From RGIG1959 sp964564305 (GTDB lineage Bacteria > Bacillota > Clostridia > Oscillospirales > Acutalibacteraceae), in the NCBI GenBank assembly GCA_964564305.1, contig CAZMAM010000028.1, forward strand, positions 1-20,152: 20,152 nt of DNA, read 5' to 3'. The translations under genes and the position numbers were made by a program. This document shows positions 14,401 through 20,152 of the stretch, in pieces. Positions within the stretch are counted from its first letter, which is position 1. Each line of letters begins with the position of its first letter. The notes beneath the pieces were generated by a model, which saw nothing but the letters and a program-made list of their open reading frames with translations, did no database searches and was not told the origin of the DNA.

Positions 14401-17400
14401 CGGGGTTGAGGTTTTCGGTGGCGACATCTTTTTGCACCTGCACATCGGTATTGGCGGGGATGGTTGTGAAATCGATATAGAGGTTGGATTCGCCCATGCC
14501 GCGCTCCAGATAATAGATTGTCATCGTGTGCACCATGGAGGGATCGGTATTGTTGATGTTAGCGGTGATGGATTGTTCACTTCTACTCGGTCCGGCAGTT
14601 CCAGCAGGATAATCGTCATAGGGATTATAATTCAATGAGGAATCGGAGATAACTTTTACCTGAGGCAGAATCGTTTCGCCTGTGGTTTCAATACGCATGG
14701 CGCAGTCCAATAAACCTAAATCGTCTTTTTCCACACCGATGGCGTAAATGTGGTACTTGCCATCGCCTGTAATTGTTGTCGCATAATCTCCACTGATATT
14801 ATCGTGAATAGGATTGTTTTGATGCTGTTGTCCTTGAATATCTCCCGAGGGCAGTTTATAATAACCGTTTTGGATATTGGAATAAGTACAGGAATCCGAA
14901 AGGATTTTTCCTGCTGATGAGCTGTTATCGAAAAAGACAAACGGAGTAGTATCGTCAAACGGAGCGCCCGATTCATCTTTTTTAATCACCGCCGGATCAA
15001 TCACAAATTCGTAAAGGCGGGTGACGCCCTGTGGATTATCCAAATCCAGAACGTCGTTCATCGCGTAGGCGACATCGTTAGAAGCTCCCTTAATTTTATT
15101 GGTACCCGCACCGAAATCGATTTCTCCTTTCGCTTGTTTGTGCGCACCGCCGAGATCCAGAACTAATTGCCCATCGACAAACACCCACACATCGTCGTCG
15201 CCGGCAAAAGTGAATTTAGCCGTTTCTCCGTTAGCAAATGTTCCGCCTTTAAGTTGACCTTCAATAATACTGGCAGGCAGCTTAAACTTCGTTTCTATCT
15301 TGGTGCCGAAACCGAAATTGTGAGCGGTAGTAGTATGTTCGTTATGGAACGGAAAAAAGCCGGTATCACCACCCCATTGGGCATAGCCATTATTGGCTTG
15401 GCTAAAATCCATATTGTGAACACTCTCAGAACTGCTATTATACCAATAATCCAGCTTTGTAGCTTTTCGAGGGGCACTTCCTGTATAATAAAATTTAACA
15501 ATATCTCCAGAATCTGTTGTCGTCACATCGGTAAATGGATCTGTCGTTCCAGAATTAAATTGAAAATGGGTGATTCCATTTTTATCTACCATACGAAACG
15601 GAAACTGGGATTTTACAACATAAGCCCGTCTGTTGGTATAATTGTAGTAATCAGAGTTATAAAGGTAGTTGCTATCGATTTTATCTGAGTATTCTTGAGT
15701 TGTTTTATCAATAGATACAGTTTGGTAAATGTAATCACCATTAGCTTTAGTAGTAACTGTTCTAAAATGCAAATATAGTCGATCCCAGTTTCCATTATTT
15801 TGTTGATCATCCCATTTGTTATTAATGACAAGATAATAATAATTTCCATCCATTCCACAAACATCATAATTTTTGCCATCAAAACCAACAAATGAAGGGG
15901 CATTGGCCTCTTTAGGCTCATCCTGAGAATACCAATCATTTGCATGATTGGTATAAAGCACTTTACCAATTGATTTCGATAGAGGCAAATAATCTCCAGA
16001 AAAGCTACTAGATTGTGAAACTTGTACCCCATTATAAAGGTTCGGAATTGCCACAAAGAAAAAACCTGTACCATTAACCTCTTTATATTGAGTGCGGATT
16101 CTCTTTTGCTCCGCTTCTGTCTGATCGCCAATCAACCAATTAGCGTCAAAATACGGAGCAAGTGTCTGTCCGGCATTGCCCACGAGAAGTTCGTTAGAAT
16201 ATTCACTGTTTGCCGCACCGTAAAATGTTTTTTTCAGTTCCGGATATACTAAACCCATAACAGAACGAACATATCGACTGTCATCACTTCCTAATCCGTT
16301 CGAATTGTTCGCCGCAAAGAATTTTTCCCATGTGGTATATCTATCATTTCCCAGCTGGCTAATCAAATTATTATAATATGTTTTTAGTGTTATAGCAGGA
16401 TTTGTAATGGGGTTCGCATCATCTAAGTTTTCATTATTAGGCCAAAAATTTCCAAAATAGAGCGGGTACCGCCAATATTTATCGGATAATGCCAAAAGTT
16501 GAATACGATCATTAAGCAAGGAAAACATATCTGCGGCATGTTGATTATAATTAGCAACAGATGTTTCATCATAATTTGGCATTGTCCAATTCGAGACACC
16601 TCTAACTATTTCATTGTCCGACAAATAATCATAATAGGTAGCATCTACACAATAAAGCTTTTCACTGGTATGGTTCGTTACTGTCGGTACCAAATAATCA
16701 TAATCCAGGTGTGTGTCACTCTTTTTCAGCCATTGGTCGACAACACTGCGGGACATGTAATAGACGGTATCGGGAGTAGTTGTTTTTGGATTAAAGTCAA
16801 AGGGATAAGCAGAATCAGAATATGCTCCCTCATCATACGCGGGTGTAAGAAAACTTTGAGTGACTGCAATAAACTCATTGCGAGTTTTAACAGACGGAAT
16901 GACCGTACCATCCGCACTCTTGAGGGGGATGGTTGTCGGCTCGGAAGCATCCAAAGTGGGATCTTCCTTGTTGGGATGGAAAATATAAGTTGCCCCAACC
17001 ACCAAGGAACTTGTAATTCTATTTGCTACAAACCAACCTTTACCCAAATCTTTATCTGGAACAAGAGTGAGCATTTCGCGCACGGGATCATCCAAATCCC
17101 CGGTGGCATAAATTTCGTCGCAATCCGCCCAATCCGCGTTATACACAAAGATATTCCGGCGCAGAAAAGGCGAATTAGAACCATTTGTTTCGCCATTGGT
17201 GAAGATATAGGGGAAAGAATATTTGGAAGGGATAAACCGTTCATCATCGGAAAGCACAAAATAATTTTGATATTTTGCACCCGTGTTTCGCACCTGAGCC
17301 AGTTCCACTTTACCCTGCTCGTTTTCGCCCTTTTCATCTACAATATTTTCCGCCAATTGGCTGGCGCTGATTTCGTAAATTCTCGGATGGGTGGGGATGG

Positions 17401-18145
17401 CGCCTTGGTACAGCACATACCCGCCGTGCTCGAGAATTTCCAGCGGGGCGGTAGTGTATCTGCCTCCATCTGCTGAAAAGCGAAAAGCCATGGCGCCGGA
17501 ATTTTCGAAAGCACTCTTATCGATATCGATATAATAAACATTTTCTTTGCCGGAGTCCTTGTACTTCTCCATCTTAGTACCGGTGGCGCTGACGGTATTG
17601 CCGATATTCACCGCGGCGCCGCGCGCGTTGAGCGCGGTGATGGCAGGATTGGTAAATGTCACATTATCCGTTGTTTCCATCGCCTGAACCGAATCCGCCT
17701 GAAAAATCACACGGATATCGGATTCGGCGCGGGCAGTCTGATTTTGAGACGGATTGGTAACACTTGTATCGCGTACAATCAAACGAACGGCCGAATTTAA
17801 ATCTGTTCCGTCACCAACGGACGGAATGATTAATATATCATTTGCATCATCATTATTATTATAGTTTAAAGCCTTACTTAATGATGTAGATTGCCATTGT
17901 ACATTATTTTGGTTATTCACAAATTGCGCCATATAATCTGTTGGAGTCACTGAGGAACTGCCGGTCGCTAATACCGCCAAATTCACATAATAATCCCGGT
18001 CATCGTAGAATTTATCATTGCCCTCAGACGCCGCCGCGACATTAAAGAGGCCGCCAAGCGGAGCCAGCAGCGAAAAGACCAGCAAAAGCGAAAGCAAAAG
18101 CGCCATTGCCTTTTGAGCGGTCGTGAGAGAAGCCGTCTTTTTCAT
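11483..18145 (-). CDS. Giant cell-surface adhesin with fibro-slime, pilin-like and CnaB domains
   Basis: 2220 residues. Signal peptide: residues about 1-40 (AMALLLSLLLVFSLLAPLGG, then AAA|S). Residues about 60-890 are Asn/Tyr-rich and unrecognised. A fibro-slime/PA14-like module lies near 895-1075 (FTFAGDDDVWVFVDGQLVLD, core near 980). Residues 1700-1840 resemble a Spy0128/FctA pilin domain (VLEVQKTVNGEP). A CnaB/SpaA domain starts near 1877 (VTFTKLEA, K1886), is interrupted at about 1952-2100 by a cohesin-like domain, and resumes with YYFKETEAPAGY (E2113) to VMN (N2172); K, E and N match an intramolecular isopeptide triad. The C-terminus has PPFVGGTG (2178-2185), a hydrophobic span and RAKKRKG: sorting-signal architecture with a non-canonical motif. 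GGAG precedes the ATG. Likely role: wall-bound attachment. Promoter at 18400-18427. Confidence 0.92.
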   Translation of the reverse strand: MKKTASLTTAQKAMALLLSLLLVFSLLAPLGGLFNVAAASEGNDKFYDDRDYYVNLAVLATGSSSVTPTDYMAQFVNNQNNVQWQSTSLSKALNYNNNDDANDILIIPSVGDGTDLNSAVRLIVRDTSVTNPSQNQTARAESDIRVIFQADSVQAMETTDNVTFTNPAITALNARGAAVNIGNTVSATGTKMEKYKDSGKENVYYIDIDKSAFENSGAMAFRFSADGGRYTTAPLEILEHGGYVLYQGAIPTHPRIYEISASQLAENIVDEKGENEQGKVELAQVRNTGAKYQNYFVLSDDERFIPSKYSFPYIFTNGETNGSNSPFLRRNIFVYNADWADCDEIYATGDLDDPVREMLTLVPDKDLGKGWFVANRITSSLVVGATYIFHPNKEDPTLDASEPTTIPLKSADGTVIPSVKTRNEFIAVTQSFLTPAYDEGAYSDSAYPFDFNPKTTTPDTVYYMSRSVVDQWLKKSDTHLDYDYLVPTVTNHTSEKLYCVDATYYDYLSDNEIVRGVSNWTMPNYDETSVANYNQHAADMFSLLNDRIQLLALSDKYWRYPLYFGNFWPNNENLDDANPITNPAITLKTYYNNLISQLGNDRYTTWEKFFAANNSNGLGSDDSRYVRSVMGLVYPELKKTFYGAANSEYSNELLVGNAGQTLAPYFDANWLIGDQTEAEQKRIRTQYKEVNGTGFFFVAIPNLYNGVQVSQSSSFSGDYLPLSKSIGKVLYTNHANDWYSQDEPKEANAPSFVGFDGKNYDVCGMDGNYYYLVINNKWDDQQNNGNWDRLYLHFRTVTTKANGDYIYQTVSIDKTTQEYSDKIDSNYLYNSDYYNYTNRRAYVVKSQFPFRMVDKNGITHFQFNSGTTDPFTDVTTTDSGDIVKFYYTGSAPRKATKLDYWYNSSSESVHNMDFSQANNGYAQWGGDTGFFPFHNEHTTTAHNFGFGTKIETKFKLPASIIEGQLKGGTFANGETAKFTFAGDDDVWVFVDGQLVLDLGGAHKQAKGEIDFGAGTNKIKGASNDVAYAMNDVLDLDNPQGVTRLYEFVIDPAVIKKDESGAPFDDTTPFVFFDNSSSAGKILSDSCTYSNIQNGYYKLPSGDIQGQQHQNNPIHDNISGDYATTITGDGKYHIYAIGVEKDDLGLLDCAMRIETTGETILPQVKVISDSSLNYNPYDDYPAGTAGPSRSEQSITANINNTDPSMVHTMTIYYLERGMGESNLYIDFTTIPANTDVQVQKDVATENLNPGLVSGMEEVAKKEEVDRDTFAFHVAPYQENVSDAFLTDNTYQNAPFSRTDDFTHKTDGSTVGADAAGLSDVLAANTDNAFLLQDQQTADFGTYFAIGDKLTIGEAGGEELKDIQSRYRYETYFRLINGGTIVDPASDTTTFLQAGGASNTGNIKQAEQGYYQFNNSDGSVNTSVSFSVDYDNPGSPDLSQTVSRVLQYYNKVKTTDLLVSAEVLDGESYETDKDTGNYKSRVFAFKLECFIGGKWHALPLNATVFAYDKDGDPIANTSWDTHLSDDGMFILSQHNKILIHGLPINLPYRVTEIRSNQFKTLGYFINNDYNTVTGSGATGTDEQRKTSVENYLVPLTESGGNYATNSSSDEAMAAAQFSYMPDMQGNSSATLPDLTTHYLCSTYQGQDGVFVLNPCYDGSGAEAEQVANPEEALSAYNGKTTSAEALPNTVKRANSIQFVHTYEPAPGVLEVQKTVNGEPAEGPEFDGRFQFNAELIDAYVKDGSSGSYKDLSTAEELEPYTNLNFVPAVNDSDSIARFTGVSYSTEGYYLYALSETSGSDDKYTYSTEKYYAVVQVTASEQPGQFDTNVTYYDSGTPEPQVSDSYNKDANKWPCCGEQYAGEVFQGEKHIPIFHNATGVQHTDVTFTKLEAATESPLAGAAFTLYTDEECIQEGQKGAAGAPGVASSEESSQFTNPMTSTTDTQNNVTFADLDFTDGGNTKPKQGDTVAVDVVLTDIPADQTLGSVSGELTYRLENQPAQLQLDSRFAVGDSPDAAVYNGATVSIDSVEPDSGTLKYTVTFSDSGLTQDQIGDDLIIARFTFTALSNIDTQASKAVVVDQAVQSATSFGTVEPGESLNVTGYGKSYVPTAYYFKETEAPAGYSPLTGTFRVLIYSDGKYTIQYCADPTAPDKKWEDTVDDILVKDASGAVSVMNSASAKPPFVGGTGTCLLRFAGWLALAVCAAGCVMMAFGAAVRAKKRKG
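11846..12292 (-). other. Cohesin-like domain nested inside the adhesin's C-terminal CnaB domain
   Basis: About 148 residues (1952-2100 of the adhesin), the size of a cohesin. It shows the family's rhythm: GDTVAVDVVLTDIP (first strands), GSVSGELTYRLE, AVYNGATVSIDSVEPDSGTL, YTVTFSDSG and DLIIARFTFTALSNIDTQAS. It falls where a CnaB domain would run directly from VTFxDL to the YYxKETxAPxGY strand. The fold assignment is by pattern only; other beta-sandwiches of the CBM/cohesin type are possible. Confidence 0.55.
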
Positions 18146-18329
18146 ATATACACTCCGCCTTTCCCTGTTTTAAAAGAGCGCCCGCCGAATGCGCCAAAGC
18201 CCAAATTCCCAAAGCTTTCGCGCGGCCGGCAAAGCAAAATTTCATAGAACTAAATACCCAATAATACCCAGAATACACCCCGCATAACGCCGGTGAACGT
18301 TGCCGGCATTGGCGAGCGGCGCCGGCTTC

Positions 18330-18358
18330 AAAAAACCTGCGGCCGAAAAGACGGCCAC
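18330..18358 (-). promoter_or_regulatory. Terminator-like hairpin in the adhesin leader (possible attenuator)
   Basis: On the minus strand, GTGGCCG-TCTTTT-CGGCCGC forms a 7-bp stem (one G-U) and is followed after AGG by TTTTTT (18330-18335). It lies about 35-60 nt into the predicted leader and 185 nt before the adhesin start codon. The three-base gap before the T run weakens the call. Confidence 0.35.
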
Positions 18359-18399
18359 GCCCTGCCCGGGAAAAAGTATACATAGAATACACCAAATGA

Positions 18400-18427
18400 A
18401 TTATACAATATTCCCCCCCCCATGCAA
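18400..18427 (-). promoter_or_regulatory. Adhesin promoter with a G9 tract in its spacer
   Basis: On the minus strand: TTGCAT (18422-18427), then GGGGGGGGG (18413-18421) and AATATTG, then TATAAT (18400-18405); the spacer is 16 bp. The same TTGCAT/TATAAT pair with a 17-bp spacer drives rpsT in this window. The leader would be about 248 nt. Changing the G number would change the spacer and so promoter strength. Confidence 0.65.
18413..18421. repeat. Homopolymer C9/G9 tract
   Basis: Nine consecutive C on the plus strand, inside the adhesin promoter spacer. It stands out as the one long C/G homopolymer I noticed here. Confidence 0.95.
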
Positions 18428-18644
18428 GTTTATTTTGTGCAAAATGGAAATTTCGGCGGAGCGCACAAGATGCGCGGCATAAATAAGGGAAACTTTCGGC
18501 AGAAAAAGGGAAAAAGGCATTTTAGCGCAAGAAACACGGAAATTTTTGCGGTAAGCCTTTGCAAAAAATGCATTTTTTGCACGCAGAATCCCAAAAATGC
18601 GCGCAAAAAAAATATTGCGAAGGAGAGGGCAAGCACACAAATAT

Positions 18645-18665
18645 CCCCGCGGGAAATCCGCGGGG
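18645..18665. other. Isolated perfect hairpin in the intergenic region
   Basis: CCCCGCGG (18645-18652), loop GAAAT, CCGCGGGG (18658-18665). There is no adjacent T run of note on either strand, and no gene ends nearby. Function unknown. Confidence 0.6.
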
Positions 18666-18750
18666 AATAATCGGAAAAGACGGAATGAGGGAGCTTTTTT
18701 TCCGGAATGTGCATTGGTTGATGTAATTGAAAAAAGTGGAAGATACTCCC

Positions 18751-18779
18751 TTGACTTTTTGCCCATTATGCATTATCCT
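18751..18779 (+). promoter_or_regulatory. Promoter candidate for the small RNA
   Basis: TTGACT (18751-18756), 17-bp spacer, TATCCT (18774-18779). The expected start, about 7 nt downstream, is at 18786, the first base of the hairpin that follows. Confidence 0.5.
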
Positions 18780-18785
18780 ATATAT

Positions 18786-18856
18786 GGCGATTGAGTCGTT
18801 TCGTTAGGGTTTTGTGGGGGCAACACTTTATTCTAACCAACTCAGTCGCCTTTTTT
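18786..18856 (+). ncRNA. Candidate small structured RNA ending in its own terminator (about 71 nt)
   Basis: GGCGATTGAGT (18786-18796) pairs with ACTCAGTCGCC (18840-18850): 11 bp with one G-U. Inside it GTTAG (18803-18807) pairs with CTAAC (18833-18837), leaving a G-rich apical loop. TTTTTT (18851-18856) follows at once. A promoter with a predicted start at 18786 lies directly upstream, so promoter, folded body and terminator match end to end. Alternatives: a terminator for something unrecognised, or the inverted ends of a tiny mobile element. I do not recognise an RNA family. Confidence 0.45.
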
Positions 18857-18938
18857 ATCCCCCTCCGTCTCACATCTCCTCACATCATCACACATCAATT
18901 GGCACACTTTACACACAGTGAATTACCCCCTTTTTCGC

Positions 18939-18967
18939 TTGACAAACCCTTTGAAAAGCCGTAAAAT
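18939..18967 (+). promoter_or_regulatory. Promoter of the Rpn nuclease gene
   Basis: Consensus TTGACA (18939-18944), 17-bp spacer, TAAAAT (18962-18967). The leader of about 57 nt contains a small GCGCC/GGCGC hairpin (18983-19000) before the AAGGAG ribosome site. Confidence 0.75.
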
Positions 18968-19030
18968 GAGATTGGAAAGTAAGCGCCGCACAAATGGCGC
19001 ATAAATCGCATAGATAAAGGAGTGATTCCC

Positions 19031-19957
19031 ATGAATACGGATCCGTCTTTTAAGCGAACAGCGAAGGATAATGTGTTTACGCATCTTTTTCAGGATCGCG
19101 AGTATGTGCTGAAACTCTACTATGCCCTGCACCCGGAGACCAAGGAGCAGTTTACGGAGGATATGATTCACATCGTCACGCTCGAGAATGTCATGGTGAA
19201 CGCCATATACAACGATCTCGGGTTCACGGTGGGCGATCAGCTTGTGGTTCTCGCGGAGGCGCAGTCCACATGGTCGGTGAATATTCTCATTCGCGCCTTG
19301 CTGTATCTGGCACAGACTTATCACGATTACATCGGGGAAAAAGAGCTCAATCTCTACGGGAGCAAAAAGCTTGCCATACCAAGGCCGGAGGTCTATGTCA
19401 TCTATACCGGAAAGAAGAAGCTGGAAAAAGACGTTTATTCGCTTTCGGAAGAGTTTTTCAGCAATCCGCAAGGCAAAGAAAGCGATTTGGATTTGAAGAT
19501 TCATGTGCTGACGGAGGGCCAGGAAGGCGACATCGTTTATCAATATATCACGTTTACGAAGGTATTTGATGAACAAACGCGCCTGTACGGCAAGACGCTG
19601 AAAGCGGTCACCGAGACCATACGGATATGCATAGACAGAAATATCCTAAGAGATTACCTATCCAAACACGAGCAGGAGGTTAAAGACATTATGATTAGCT
19701 TATATGACGAAGACCAAATTAAGGCGGCCTATGACAAAGACAAAATCGAACAAGGTCGTGCGGAAGGCAGACGGGAAGGCCGCGCGGAAGGCAGACGGGA
19801 AGGCCGCGCGGAAGGCGAAATGACAAGAGCGCGGGATACTGCATTCAATTTGCGCGATGACGGAATGCCGGTGGAAAAAATTGCCAAAATGGTCAAAGTC
19901 AGCATACCCACCGTGCAAAAGTGGCTTTCTGAACCGAACAGTGCGCCCGCGAATTAA
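19031..19957 (+). CDS. Rpn-family PD-(D/E)XK recombination-promoting nuclease / putative transposase
   Basis: 308 residues from the ATG at 19031, chosen because AAGGAG stands 8 nt upstream; a GTG at 19022 overlaps that site. The N-terminal region (FKRTAKDNVFTHLFQDREYV) and the nuclease core NDLGFTVGDQLVVLAEAQST (D62, E76-x-Q78) match the PD-(D/E)XK nuclease family transposases, with Q in place of the usual Lys. Residues about 240-262 are GRAEGRRE repeats encoded by 24-bp DNA repeats. The tail MPVEKIAKMVKVSIPTVQKW is helix-turn-helix-like. In E. coli, Rpn proteins are DNases acting as toxic anti-phage factors, restrained by a short C-terminal form made from an internal start. A matching internal start is seen here at 19691. 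Confidence 0.9.
   Translation: MNTDPSFKRTAKDNVFTHLFQDREYVLKLYYALHPETKEQFTEDMIHIVTLENVMVNAIYNDLGFTVGDQLVVLAEAQSTWSVNILIRALLYLAQTYHDYIGEKELNLYGSKKLAIPRPEVYVIYTGKKKLEKDVYSLSEEFFSNPQGKESDLDLKIHVLTEGQEGDIVYQYITFTKVFDEQTRLYGKTLKAVTETIRICIDRNILRDYLSKHEQEVKDIMISLYDEDQIKAAYDKDKIEQGRAEGRREGRAEGRREGRAEGEMTRARDTAFNLRDDGMPVEKIAKMVKVSIPTVQKWLSEPNSAPAN
19691..19957 (+). CDS. Possible internal-start C-terminal isoform of the Rpn protein (antitoxin-like)
   Basis: Inside the Rpn gene and in frame, AGGAGG (19674-19679) precedes ATG at 19691 by 11 nt. Translation there would give 88 residues starting MISLYDEDQIKAAYDKDKIE, including the GRAEGRRE repeats and the HTH-like tail but no nuclease core. This matches the small intragenic antitoxin described for characterised Rpn proteins. 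The spacing is longer than ideal, and AGGAGG also encodes in-frame residues, so expression needs proof. Confidence 0.45.
   Translation: MISLYDEDQIKAAYDKDKIEQGRAEGRREGRAEGRREGRAEGEMTRARDTAFNLRDDGMPVEKIAKMVKVSIPTVQKWLSEPNSAPAN
19754..19816. repeat. 24-bp tandem repeats in the Rpn gene
   Basis: Two 24-bp units (19754-19777 and 19778-19801, differing at two positions) plus a 15-bp partial unit, encoding GRAEGRRE-type octapeptides. The copy near the right edge has one unit fewer, showing that the number varies. Confidence 0.95.
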
Positions 19958-19977
19958 ACTTGAATCAATGAACCGAT

Positions 19978-20152
19978 GAGGTTAAAGACATTATGATTAG
20001 CTTATATGATGAAGACCAAATCAAAGCGGCCTATGACAAAGACAAAATCGAACAAGGTCGTGCGGAAGGCAGACGGGAAGGCCGCGCGGAAGGTGAGATG
20101 ACAAGAGCGCGGGATACTGCATTCAATTTGCGCGATGACGGAATGCCGGTGG
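19978..20152 (+). CDS. Partial duplicate of the Rpn 3' end; possible free-standing antitoxin gene, cut by window edge
   Basis: 175 bp identical to 19676-19874 except for five substitutions, all synonymous third positions, and the loss of one 24-bp repeat unit. The nuclease part is absent: the matching frame has a stop at 19969, 6 nt before the codon preceding the duplicated segment. The duplicated segment opens with GAGG, then ATG at 19993 begins the same MISLYDEDQ sequence as the internal isoform. It could therefore be a separate antitoxin gene or the remnant of a second Rpn copy. The right end is not visible. Confidence 0.65.

Larger units (their letters stand above)
18146..19030. other. 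885-bp region upstream of adhesin and Rpn genes
   Basis: I see no convincing protein gene. In order it holds the adhesin leader with a terminator-like hairpin (18330-18358), the poly-G promoter (18400-18427), a low-complexity A/T-rich stretch with an isolated hairpin (18645-18665), a candidate small RNA with promoter (18751-18856), a CACATC-rich stretch (about 18870-18917) and the Rpn promoter (18939-18967). The decamer AGAATACACC occurs twice (near 18270 and 18384). Confidence 0.6.

Noticed and set aside
18042..18395. Minus-strand leader frame overlapping the adhesin start
   Set aside because: It overlaps the signal-peptide codons in another frame and its translation resembles no protein; the in-frame adhesin start has GGAG and a textbook signal peptide.
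18401..18766. Minus-strand frame of 121 codons upstream of the adhesin
   Set aside because: Low-complexity Phe/Arg/Leu translation and no clear ribosome site; it runs through the poly-G promoter and an isolated hairpin.
18870..18917. CACATC-type short repeats considered as a CRISPR or origin repeat
   Set aside because: Units are only about 6 bp, irregularly spaced and without spacers; too weak for either.

Overview
The window looks like a chromosomal segment of a Gram-positive anaerobe of the Clostridia, probably gut-associated (Oscillospiraceae/Ruminococcaceae-like). The evidence is the sigma-A-type promoters, strong AGGAGG ribosome sites, a dockerin-bearing secreted esterase, a very large fibro-slime/CnaB surface protein with a C-terminal sorting-type tail, a DUF1836 protein and an Rpn-type nuclease gene with GRxE repeats. 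The taxonomic call is inference. I saw no rRNA, tRNA, CRISPR array or phage genes.

Layout. 1-2336 (all minus strand): a LysR regulator, then a two-domain carboxymuconolactone-decarboxylase-like protein and a truncated short-chain dehydrogenase. A dyad about 65 bp upstream of the predicted start of the last two fits a LysR operator. 2530-4308 (minus): a secreted SGNH/GDSL hydrolase ending in a type I dockerin. Divergent from it is a small stand-alone protein resembling one segment of fatty-acid kinase FakA. 5158-5545 (plus): ribosomal protein S20 with its own promoter and terminator. 5634-8842 (minus): a biotin ligase without an HTH domain, a GH13 alpha-glucosidase and a dCMP deaminase. 8996-10497 (plus): folB, folK and a DUF1836 protein. 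10628-18145 (minus): a protein with an RNA-polymerase alpha-CTD-like domain, and a 2220-residue surface adhesin. 18751-20152 (plus): a possible small RNA, an Rpn nuclease gene, and a partial second copy of that gene's 3' end at the window edge.

Three parts stand out. (1) The giant adhesin has a promoter-like sequence whose -35/-10 spacer contains a run of nine G (C9 on the plus strand), the arrangement of a phase-variable promoter. (2) The adhesin's last CnaB domain appears to be split by a cohesin-like domain of about 150 residues, and a dockerin enzyme lies about 7 kb away, so an adhesin that also holds dockerin enzymes on the wall is a testable idea. (3) The Rpn gene has an internal AGGAGG plus ATG that could make a short C-terminal form (an intragenic antitoxin in characterised Rpn systems). 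The downstream partial duplication starts just before that internal start and differs only by five synonymous changes and one 24-bp repeat unit, as if it were a free-standing copy of the antitoxin.

All functional calls come from reading motifs by eye; no database search was possible.
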